A stretch of DNA of 17,524 nt. Origin: CAJQQY01 sp964352225 (GTDB lineage Bacteria; Bacteroidota; Bacteroidia; Chitinophagales; Saprospiraceae). Under the pieces are notes generated by a model. It did no database searches. It was not told the origin of the DNA and saw only the letters and a list, made by a program, of their open reading frames with translations. The DNA is taken from the NCBI GenBank assembly GCA_964352225.1, contig CAYGRM010000113.1, positions 1 to 17,524 on the forward strand, given 5' to 3'. The stretch's first letter is position 1; every line of letters starts with the position of its first letter. Of the stretch, positions 1 to 6,616 are shown piece after piece. The position numbers were made by a program, and so were the translations under genes.

Positions 1-261
1 CTGAATAGCTACTGCAACAGTAGATCCAGCTGCAATTCTGTCTTTTACAACTGTGTAAAAATTTACCTTGTTATCAAGGTACTGATAGTTAGCATTCTTA
101 CTATTGCCATTAGTGTAATTAGGATTGTCAAGAATAGTCTGCACTTCGTCATTCAAAATGATAGTAGCATCATCATTTGAAACATACTGCGCAGTCGCAT
201 TTTGAACACCAACCACAAGTAGAGCAAAAAATAACATTGCTGTTAAAATTGTCTTTTTCAT
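1..261 (-). CDS. Secreted protein of unknown function, N-terminal part only (runs off the window)
   Basis: The gene starts with ATG (complement of 259-261) and stays open for 87 codons to the window edge, so only its 5' part is visible. The translation begins MKKTILTAMLFFALLVVGVQ and continues NATAQYVSNDDATIILND. A short positive N-terminus, a hydrophobic core and an 'ATAQ' cleavage site make a clear Sec signal peptide of about 25 residues. The mature part is polar and Asn/Asp-rich (ILDNPNYTNGNSKNANYQYLDNKVNFYTVVKDRIAAGSTVAVAIQ) and I do not recognise a domain in it. Start choice is supported by the signal peptide fit; Met9 is an in-frame alternative that would shorten it. The protein is predicted to be exported to the periplasm or beyond. 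A putative promoter with an unusually long leader lies upstream at 765-792. Function is unknown. Confidence 0.8.
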   Translation of the reverse strand, partial: MKKTILTAMLFFALLVVGVQNATAQYVSNDDATIILNDEVQTILDNPNYTNGNSKNANYQYLDNKVNFYTVVKDRIAAGSTVAVAIQ

Positions 262-722
262 GAGATATCATGTTTTTTAAGTGAAAAAAATTAAGTAAAA
301 TATATAGATATGCTAAGCCAGTTTTCGACAACTAAGTCAGTAACTGGTCAGAATATTTCTGAATGTGGGTAAAGATTTTTAACAGATGAGCATTCCAATC
401 ATCCTCAAAGCTTCTCTTTTGAAAAGCTTGTTTCATTCTAATATTTCCAAAAAAAAGATAGGAATACTATCAATTGGAAATAATTGTTAAAATCTTTTAT
501 TGCGGTTTGGGAAAAACTTCTTTAAACAAAGAAGTAAACGGTTCTGTATAGTAAAACTTACAGATTTTTAAAATTTGTTAAAACGGCTTGTGGGAGGGAA
601 AAAAATTGAGCGAGATTGAAATGATATATGTTCTTAGGATCAATTTCGCCTGTAAATATAATATTTAATTTTATTTAATCTATTACCTAAAATCAGGTAA
701 ATTTTAAATTTTTTATTTAATA

Positions 723-760
723 ATACTTACACTAAGTATCTGTGCTTAATCAATAAGTAT
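723..760. promoter_or_regulatory. Operator-like palindrome plus extra half-site beside a putative start point
   Basis: ATACTTA (723-729) and TAAGTAT (733-739) form a perfect 7-bp inverted repeat with a 3-nt spacer. A further TAAGTAT copy lies at 754-760, 21 bp on. The repeats fall just downstream (in the minus direction) of the putative -10 box at 765-772, where a repressor could act. A 13-base match to the reverse complement of this palindrome (ATACTTAGTGTAA) recurs at 6491-6503 in another divergent intergenic region. The role as a binding site is inference. Confidence 0.3.
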
Positions 761-764
761 CACA

Positions 765-792
765 CAAAGATATATTTCTTATTTCAATTCAA
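765..792 (-). promoter_or_regulatory. Putative Bacteroidota-type promoter for the leftward secreted-protein gene
   Basis: On the minus strand this reads TTG (790-792), a 17-nt spacer, then TATCTTTG (765-772). It fits the Bacteroidota sigma-ABfA consensus TTG...TAnnTTTG. Transcription would start near 757-760 and run left, giving a leader of roughly 500 nt before the ATG at 261. That is long, so a closer unrecognised promoter is possible. Confidence 0.35.
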
Positions 793-865
793 GAAATATT
801 CTGATTCTTTTTTCGCTTTTCTTTGGCAAAAACTACCAACACTTTCATAATATACTCTTTATCAA

Positions 866-912
866 GTAATTACGAATGATTTTTTTCTAGTAAAAAAACC
901 ATTCGTAATTAC
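866..912. repeat. 21-bp inverted repeat (one mismatch), 5-nt loop, upstream of the decarboxylase
   Basis: The arms at 866-886 and 892-912 are complementary except for one A/C mismatch, with loop CTAGT. Each arm ends in the self-palindromic octamer GTAATTAC (866-873 and 905-912), with centres 39 bp apart. The inner half of the stem is a T7/A7 pair. It lies 71 bp upstream of the decarboxylase ATG and is not followed by a T-run on either side. It is also not at the 3' end of any gene, so it is a poor terminator candidate. A regulator-binding site or a structured 5' leader are alternatives. Confidence 0.6.
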
Positions 913-983
913 CTAGGAACATCAGGAATCAAAACTATTATTATCTTGCTTTCTTTTGATGCGTAAATTGACAATTTCGAATT

Positions 984-2423
984 ATGATAAAACAAATAAA
1001 AGAACTTCAAGAGAAATCTCAAATATTAGAACCAAATCCAGCAGAACGCCTCCATTGGCAACGAAAAGTGGAACAATATGCCTTCAAGTTTATGGATGAT
1101 TTATCACACTCCAAAACTTATATTCCAACTGAAGATGGTGGGAAAAACTTATTAAATCATCCTATCTCAGATCATCCCATGACAATCGAAGAAGCGCTAG
1201 ATATTTTAGAAAAAAATGTAGATAATATTGGACTTAATCCTGCCTCAGGTGGACACCTTGGTTACATTCCAGGAGGAGGAATTTTTCCAACTGCACTTGG
1301 CGATTATTTAGCTGCCGTCACCAATCGATATGCGGGAATCTATTTTGGTGGACCAGGTGCGGTGCGCATCGAAAATATGTTAATTCGATGGATGTGCGCC
1401 GTGATGGGTTACCCTGAAACTTCATCAGGAAATTTAGCATCAGGTGGTTCCATTGGAAACTTAATTGCTATTGTCACCGCTAGAGATTTTAAAAAAATCG
1501 AACCAGAAGACATTTCAAGATCAGTCATATATTTGACTAGCCAAGTGCATCATTGCGTGCAAAAAGCCATCAGAATTGCAGGACTCAATCGGGCTCAAAC
1601 TACTTATGTTCCAGTCGATGAGCATTTTAAAATGGACATCAACGCGCTACGCGAACAAATCAAAAAAGATGTAGCCGAAGGCAAAAAACCATTTTTATTA
1701 ATTGGTTCAGCAGGAACGACAGATGTTGGGGCAGTTGATCCATTGAATGACTTAGCGGACGTAGCGGAAGAATTCAACTTATGGTTCCATGTCGATGGAG
1801 CTTACGGAGGATTCTTTATGTTGACCGAACAGGGAAAAGAAAAAATGCAAGGAATCGAACGATCAGATTCTTTGGTTATCGATCCTCATAAAGGTTTATT
1901 TCTCTCTTATGGCTTAGGAGCTGTTTTGATAAAAAATGTACAAGCCCAACAAAAAGCACATTACTATCAGGCTAATTATATGCAAGATGCTTTGAATGAA
2001 ACGGGGGAACTTTCGCCAGCTGATTTATCACCTGAATTGACCAAGCATTTTAGAGGGTTGCGACTCTGGATGCCGCTGCAACTTTTTGGGCTTGCGCCAT
2101 TTAAAGCAGGTTTAGAGGAAAAATTAATGTTAACTCAGTATTTTTACCATGAAATTCAGAAACTGGGTTTTGAGGTTGGACCATTTCCAGAATTATCGGT
2201 CATGATTTATCGGTATGTTCCAAAGAATGGAGATGCCGATGATTTTAATGCAAAATTGATTCAACATGTTCAAAAGGATGGAAGAGTCTTTTTATCTTCA
2301 ACTACCATCGATGGTGTTTATTGGCTACGAATTGCCATTTTAGCTTTTCGAACTCATCTTAATACGGTTGATCTTTGTCTGCAAGTTTTAAAAGAAGGAG
2401 TTGAAAAATTGGAGAATGCTTAA
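984..2423 (+). CDS. PLP-dependent group II amino-acid decarboxylase (aromatic amino-acid/glutamate decarboxylase superfamily)
   Basis: This is a cytosolic fold-type I PLP enzyme that would remove the alpha-carboxyl group of an amino acid to give an amine; the substrate is not readable. At 479 aa it matches the usual length of aromatic-L-amino-acid decarboxylases. Visible landmarks are NPASGGHLGYIPGGG (85-99), the SGGSIGNL segment near 153-160, and H189 in VHHCVQKA, where AADC has the cofactor-stacking histidine. Next come GTTDVGAVDP (244-253), the PLP-binding HVDGAYGG (269-276, Asp271) and the Schiff-base lysine K303 in DPHKG. All catalytic positions look intact. There is no signal peptide and no Shine-Dalgarno sequence. 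The start codon fits the family N-terminus. The gene stands alone: a hairpin-bearing 722-bp region lies upstream, and 124 bp separate it from the next plus-strand gene. The family assignment is firm; tryptophan, tyrosine, DOPA or glutamate specificity cannot be decided. Confidence 0.93.
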   Translation: MIKQIKELQEKSQILEPNPAERLHWQRKVEQYAFKFMDDLSHSKTYIPTEDGGKNLLNHPISDHPMTIEEALDILEKNVDNIGLNPASGGHLGYIPGGGIFPTALGDYLAAVTNRYAGIYFGGPGAVRIENMLIRWMCAVMGYPETSSGNLASGGSIGNLIAIVTARDFKKIEPEDISRSVIYLTSQVHHCVQKAIRIAGLNRAQTTYVPVDEHFKMDINALREQIKKDVAEGKKPFLLIGSAGTTDVGAVDPLNDLADVAEEFNLWFHVDGAYGGFFMLTEQGKEKMQGIERSDSLVIDPHKGLFLSYGLGAVLIKNVQAQQKAHYYQANYMQDALNETGELSPADLSPELTKHFRGLRLWMPLQLFGLAPFKAGLEEKLMLTQYFYHEIQKLGFEVGPFPELSVMIYRYVPKNGDADDFNAKLIQHVQKDGRVFLSSTTIDGVYWLRIAILAFRTHLNTVDLCLQVLKEGVEKLENA

Positions 2424-2547
2424 TTTTTGATGGATCAGGGATGAAACGGATTAAGCTAATTTTATCAAAAAAATAATCACAACCTATCGTTACTCATCGT
2501 TTATTATTACAATAATATTTTTAGAAAAAAACAAACAGTTCAAAAAC

Positions 2548-3648
2548 ATGAGATTCATTTTATTAACTTTTATAACGTTATCCTTAATACCTACCCAAAA
2601 TCTTTTCGCACAAGATCAAGAGAATTCTCAAGGCGAAAAAATTTATTCCGTAGTGGAAGAAATGCCTCGGTTTCCAGGATGTGAAGTGGGCATCATGACA
2701 ACCGAAGAAAGATATGAATGCGCAGAAAAAAGCATGCTTAATTTCATCTATTCTAATATTGTTTATCCTGATTCTGCCAGAGTCCATGGCACAGAAGGAA
2801 GAGTTGTGCTCCAATTTGTAGTCACAAAAAATGGTCAAGTTACTGATCCAACTATCCTCAAAGATATTGGTGATGGCTGTGGTGATGAAGCCCTCCGAGT
2901 TTTGAAATTAATGCGAGAACAAAATGTCATCTGGAAGCCAGGCTTAAAAGATGGTCAACCCGTAAGCGTTAAATATACACTACCTATAAAATTCAAAATC
3001 CAAGAGTACACTCCGCCTCCACCATTCACAATTCTCAATGGTGATTCTATTTATTTAGAATTGGAAACGGGGATCGAATTTCAAGGCGGTGAAAAGGCTT
3101 TAAAAATATTTTTAGCAACTGAAACCATGTATCCTGATAGTGGACTAGATAGCTGTTTGATGGGTAGTATGAAAAGTGATTTAATCATCAAAAAAGATGG
3201 TTCAGTTCAATTATTAGAATCAGTTGATTATAGCAATTTAGGCACCGATTTTTTATTCGAAGTAATTAAACTTATTCCTAAAACTGATGGCAAATGGACA
3301 CCTGCTACTTACGAAGGAAAACCAGTTACCAGCGTCTACCCGATCAGAATAGAATTTAGGCCAACTTCTGAAGGATGCCAGACCGCTGTTGATCAATATG
3401 AGGCTACCTTGGTTGAAGTGGAAAAAGCATTAGCGCTACATGACGAAGAAAAATCAGAGGAAGCAATTGCCATGATGAATAAAGCTATTGAAATTGCACC
3501 AACAAATACTGAATGGCTTTATTTTCGAGGAGTGATGAATTTAAACTTAAAGAATAATGACTTGGCTTGTGAAGATTTTCAAAGGATTAGAAACATCTTA
3601 ACTTATCCTTGGTATGAAAAATGGATCGATGTAATTTGCGCCTTTTAA
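2548..3648 (+). CDS. Periplasmic TonB C-terminal-domain protein with a degenerate second TonB_C-like unit and a TPR-like tail
   Basis: The 366-aa product begins with a Sec signal peptide (MRFILLTFITLSLIPTQNLFAQ, cleavage near residue 21-22). Residues 37-46 (EEMPRFPGCE) with a second Cys at 58, then IVYPDSARVHGTEGRVVLQFVV (71-92) and a PIKFKI end near 151, form a typical Bacteroidota TonB_C domain. Residues about 174-271 (GIEFQGGEKALKIFL... to IRIEF) mirror that layout but lack the EGxVxVxF core, so they look like a degenerate second copy. Residues about 284-355 (KALALHDEEKSEEAIAMMNKAIEIAP, then FRGVMNLNLKNNDLACEDF) resemble one to two TPR hairpins. No inner-membrane anchor or proline-rich linker precedes the domain, so this is unlikely to be a working TonB energy transducer. 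A periplasmic binding or scaffold role is inferred. A strong hairpin terminator follows 40 bp after the stop. Confidence 0.85.
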   Translation: MRFILLTFITLSLIPTQNLFAQDQENSQGEKIYSVVEEMPRFPGCEVGIMTTEERYECAEKSMLNFIYSNIVYPDSARVHGTEGRVVLQFVVTKNGQVTDPTILKDIGDGCGDEALRVLKLMREQNVIWKPGLKDGQPVSVKYTLPIKFKIQEYTPPPPFTILNGDSIYLELETGIEFQGGEKALKIFLATETMYPDSGLDSCLMGSMKSDLIIKKDGSVQLLESVDYSNLGTDFLFEVIKLIPKTDGKWTPATYEGKPVTSVYPIRIEFRPTSEGCQTAVDQYEATLVEVEKALALHDEEKSEEAIAMMNKAIEIAPTNTEWLYFRGVMNLNLKNNDLACEDFQRIRNILTYPWYEKWIDVICAF

Positions 3649-3688
3649 CCATTGCAAGAAACTGACAATCAACATTATACATATTAAA

Positions 3689-3722
3689 AAAAGGTGTTAA
3701 TCTAAATAGATTAACACCTTTT
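3689..3722. terminator. Strong hairpin terminator after the TonB_C gene, probably bidirectional
   Basis: A perfect 16-bp stem (3689-3704 with 3707-3722, 2-nt loop) contains the core AAAAGGTGTTAATCTA. It is followed by a T-rich tract on the plus strand (TTTTATTTTTTG), and the mirrored A7 run gives a T-run on the minus strand. It lies 40 bp after the plus-strand gene and could also stop leftward transcripts from the dehydrogenase subunit gene. Confidence 0.88.
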
Positions 3723-3753
3723 ATTTTTTGTAAAAAGAATTATTTCCATCTTA

Positions 3754-3930
3754 GAGACTGTTTTGAATTATTATGCCACGGTTTGGCTTGCCTAATTTTT
3801 TTATGCGTCATTTTTCACCACATTTCGTTTTTTTCTCGGGCAATAACTAAGGCTATTCCCCTCCAAAAAAGCCTCATTTGGCAAAAAAATACACTATAAA
3901 AAATTTTAGCACACATTTCAAAACAGTCTC
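3754..3930. mobile_element. MITE-like element, 177 bp, with 14-bp perfect TIRs and TTA target duplication
   Basis: Perfect terminal inverted repeats GAGACTGTTTTGAA (3754-3767) and TTCAAAACAGTCTC (3917-3930) bound a 177-bp segment with no open reading frame. The segment is flanked on both sides by TTA (3751-3753 and 3931-3933), a 3-bp target-site duplication. Ends beginning GAG and a TNA duplication are features of the IS1031 subgroup of the IS5 family, so a non-autonomous derivative of such an IS is the likely origin; that family link is from memory and not tested. The right TTA is the stop codon (TAA on the minus strand) of the neighbouring dehydrogenase subunit gene. Confidence 0.8.
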
Positions 3931-4524
3931 TTAAAATGACCACGCTCTTCCTCCTTGAGGAATCTCAGAAATTGGAACATCTCCGTTGTATCCAGCAGGA
4001 ATAGGTAAATAATTTAATACCTCCTCTCCTACTTTTTCAGAAGTAAAAAACCCAATTAAGGTAATTTCTTTGAGTGCAAAAAAGAAAGGTTCCACTTCCT
4101 TTTCCTGATCTTTTTCAGCCATGGCTGCTTTTCCAATCTTGGTAATTAAAGCGTCCATTTCTTCAGGTTTCAAACTTGCAAATGTATTGTTATAAGTAGC
4201 CTGTGCATCCGCTTCTAGATCGTCTAATCCCTGCTTAAAAGCAGCAATTTTTTCTGGCTTATAAGCTCCATCAAGCATCTCATCTACAAACCTTTCTACC
4301 ATGACATCTTTCGCCCCAACGATACCTTCGGTAGCTGGTAAAATTCGCTCTGCCGCTTCCCGAACAGTATTCAATTGAGTGTCGGTCATTGCCTTAGGTT
4401 TCCAAACATTCGCAGGTGTCTTGGTGTCCGCTTGACAGCCGCCCATCAAAGCAGCAATAGTAGATGCAGATACTGCATAGCCCATCAAAAGAGCTGTATT
4501 TTTTATGGCATCTCTACGTTTCAT
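3931..4524 (-). CDS. Gluconate 2-dehydrogenase subunit 3 family protein, Tat-exported lipoprotein
   Basis: This 197-aa product is the small partner subunit of a GMC-type FAD dehydrogenase. The N-terminus has a twin-arginine motif (R3R4DAIK) and a hydrophobic stretch ending in the lipobox-like LMGGC with Cys30. This suggests export through Tat and lipid anchoring. The mature part, with TDTQLNTVREAAERILPATEGIVGAKDV near 46-73 and later FFFALKEITLIGFFTSEKVGEEVL, matches the Gluconate_2-dh3 family in layout. In known members this subunit assists export and assembly of the FAD subunit. It lies 198 bp downstream of the GMC gene and has its own putative promoter at 4681-4708, so the two may be transcribed separately or together. 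Its stop codon TAA coincides with the target duplication of the MITE-like element. No cytochrome c subunit is encoded next to it. Confidence 0.88.
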   Translation of the reverse strand: MKRRDAIKNTALLMGYAVSASTIAALMGGCQADTKTPANVWKPKAMTDTQLNTVREAAERILPATEGIVGAKDVMVERFVDEMLDGAYKPEKIAAFKQGLDDLEADAQATYNNTFASLKPEEMDALITKIGKAAMAEKDQEKEVEPFFFALKEITLIGFFTSEKVGEEVLNYLPIPAGYNGDVPISEIPQGGRAWSF

Positions 4525-4680
4525 TTTTTCTTATTTTTATAATTTCAACTACTTTATAACTTCACGTAAATGTATTGTTTTTTATTTTTAAAAAACTTAT
4601 AACAACATATTTACAAGACGAAAGTAATTCAATTTTTTATTAATAAAATAATATTTTATCCAAAAAAAGATCGCATTAAA

Positions 4681-4708
4681 CAAACGTAATTCATCAGTAG
4701 TGAATCAA
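4681..4708 (-). promoter_or_regulatory. Putative Bacteroidota-type promoter for the dehydrogenase small subunit
   Basis: On the minus strand this reads TTG (4706-4708), a 17-nt spacer, then TACGTTTG (4681-4688). It is an exact match to TTG-N17-TAnnTTTG with the same spacing as the candidate at 765-792. Transcription would start near 4674, leaving a leader of about 150 nt before the ATG at 4524. The site lies just past the stop codon of the upstream GMC gene. Confidence 0.45.
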
Positions 4709-4722
4709 CCAACGAATACATT

Positions 4723-6435
4723 TTACAAATTCTGTTTGTTTAATTCTTTAACTGCATGGTCAGCTGCTCTAGCCGTCAGAGCCATGTAAGTTAATGATGG
4801 ATTCACACATGAAGCAGAAGTCATACATGCTCCATCCGTCACGAAAACATTCTTAGCAGCATGCACTTGATTAAATCCATTGAGTACGGATGTTTTTGGA
4901 TCACGTCCCATTCGAGCTGTTCCCATTTCATGGATGCCCAACCCAGGATAACATTCTTCTTCCCACGCATTTACATTTTTGAATCCAGCAGCTTCCAACA
5001 TTGCCACTCCTTGCTCTCTCATATCTTTTCTCATTTCCCATTCATTTTCTTTCCATTCCACATCCATGGTCAACGTTGGTTGATTCCACTTATCACGAAC
5101 TTCTTCGTTGAGTGTTACTTTATTTTCATGGTAAGGTAAGCATTCCCCAAAAGCGGTCACTCCCATTCTCCAAGGTCCTGGAGCCAACATATCAATTTTA
5201 AAATCCTTTCCAAAGCTTAATTCTTTGACACTTCTAGCCCAATTTGAGCGACTTGCTCCACCTTGATAACCATAACCACGGAGGAAATTTTTAGTTTTAG
5301 TTTTGGAAGTTCCTAAGTTTCTAAAGCGAGGAATATAAATTCCATTTGGCCGACGACCTTTGTAATATTTATCATTAAATCCATCAATTTCTCCGCTTGC
5401 TCCAGTCTTGAAATGGTGATCCATTACATTGTGCCCAAGTTCTCCACTATCATTTCCCAATCCATTTTCAAATCGTTTTGATTTTGAGTTCATCATGATA
5501 AAAGTAGAACCTAAGGCAGAGGCATTTAAAAAAATCACTTTGGCAAAATATTCATAGGTCTCGTTAGTTTCAGCATCAATGACTCTTACTCCTGTAGCTT
5601 TGCCTAATTTCTCATCATAAATAATGGCGTTAACAATGGAAAATGGACGCAAAGTCATATTGCCCGTTTTCTCTGCTGCGGGCAAAGTAGAAGCATTACT
5701 TGAAAAATATCCACCATAGGGACATCCTCTCATACATCGATTTCTAAACTGACAGCCACCTCGTCCATTATGACTTGGAGTAGTAATGTGAGCGGTTCTA
5801 CCAATCGTCAAAATCCGATCATCAAAATTTTTAGCAATCCTTTCCCTTACGTGTTTTTCCACAACATTCAATTCCATTGGTGGCAAAAATTGACCATCTG
5901 GTAAATGGGATAAACCCTCTTTTTGACCACTAATCCCTGCATATTTTTCCACGTAATCATACCACGGTTCAATATCTTTATATCGAATGGGCCAATCGAC
6001 ACTAATTCCTTCTTTTTTATTGGCTTCAAAATCTAGCTCACTCCAACGATAACTTTGACGCCCCCAAACGAGGGATCGTCCTCCCACCTGGTAGCCCCTC
6101 ATCCAATCAAATCGTTTTACTTCGGTATAAGGATTATCGATATCATCAACGAACCAATGCTTACGAGAAGGAGTCGTGGTGTAACCACTTCGACTCTGTT
6201 TAGCTTGTCGTTCTAGTTCTTTTTCTGTGATTTGATTTCGATTAGGTAAATCCCAATCATCCAAATGCATGGTAGGATAATCTACCACGTGTTTCACATC
6301 TCTACCTCTTTCTAGAACTAGAGTTTTTAGTCCTTTTTCGGTAAGCTCTTTTGCCGCCCAACCGCCACTAATACCTGAACCGACAACTATTGCATCATAG
6401 GTATTTTCCTTCTTGGATCTTAAATTTAAATTCAT
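4723..6435 (-). CDS. GMC-family FAD-dependent oxidoreductase (membrane/periplasmic sugar or polyol dehydrogenase large subunit)
   Basis: The 570-aa protein oxidises an alcohol group of a sugar, polyol or related substrate using FAD; the true substrate cannot be read. The N-terminus carries the Rossmann motif GSGISG (19-24) with LVLERG (39-44) for FAD binding. A conserved WGRQSYRW segment lies at 124-131. A cysteine cluster, C228, C234 and C238 (GGCQFRNRCMRGCPYGG), is typical of the gluconate/sorbitol dehydrogenase-like branch. The C-terminal GMC domain shows GLGIHEMGTARMG (498-510) with catalytic-type H502, and VTDGACMTSASCVNPSLT (532-549) with N546. It has no signal peptide of its own and is expected to be carried out by the Tat-bearing partner encoded downstream. 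Length is normal for the family and no key residue is missing. The gene is divergent from the MFS-like gene across 181 bp, in which I could not find an exact consensus promoter. Confidence 0.93.
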   Translation of the reverse strand: MNLNLRSKKENTYDAIVVGSGISGGWAAKELTEKGLKTLVLERGRDVKHVVDYPTMHLDDWDLPNRNQITEKELERQAKQSRSGYTTTPSRKHWFVDDIDNPYTEVKRFDWMRGYQVGGRSLVWGRQSYRWSELDFEANKKEGISVDWPIRYKDIEPWYDYVEKYAGISGQKEGLSHLPDGQFLPPMELNVVEKHVRERIAKNFDDRILTIGRTAHITTPSHNGRGGCQFRNRCMRGCPYGGYFSSNASTLPAAEKTGNMTLRPFSIVNAIIYDEKLGKATGVRVIDAETNETYEYFAKVIFLNASALGSTFIMMNSKSKRFENGLGNDSGELGHNVMDHHFKTGASGEIDGFNDKYYKGRRPNGIYIPRFRNLGTSKTKTKNFLRGYGYQGGASRSNWARSVKELSFGKDFKIDMLAPGPWRMGVTAFGECLPYHENKVTLNEEVRDKWNQPTLTMDVEWKENEWEMRKDMREQGVAMLEAAGFKNVNAWEEECYPGLGIHEMGTARMGRDPKTSVLNGFNQVHAAKNVFVTDGACMTSASCVNPSLTYMALTARAADHAVKELNKQNL

Positions 6436-6616
6436 TCGAGTCTATAGTTTTGATTTTACAATGATTGATAAAATTAGCAAAAAAAAGAAAATACTTAGTG
6501 TAAATTGGACAACATATGAAAAGAAAAAATTTATGTGGAATATTTAAGAAAAAATCAAAATTTAATTTTTACCGAATCAACTAAAATGACTACCTTTTAC
6601 TGAACAAAAATTTAGC

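Larger units (their letters stand above)
262..983. other. Gene-free AT-rich divergent intergenic region
   Basis: I see no credible coding sequence in these 722 bases on either strand. The region separates the leftward small secreted protein gene from the rightward decarboxylase gene. It contains a small perfect hairpin (7-bp arms 517-523 and 528-534, 4-nt loop), a short inverted repeat at 683-700 (TTACCT/AGGTAA), a putative minus-strand promoter at 765-792 with a nearby palindrome at 723-739, and a 21-bp inverted repeat at 866-912. The rest is featureless AT-rich sequence. Confidence 0.6.

Noticed and set aside
2584..2838. Minus-strand open frames inside the TonB_C gene and similar antisense frames elsewhere
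   Set aside because: They overlap genes with clear domain content, lack recognisable domains or signal features, and have no supporting promoter.
6445..6452. TAGTTTTG as a -10 box for the MFS-like gene
   Set aside because: It matches TAnnTTTG but has no TTG at the expected distance (nearest is 29 bp upstream).
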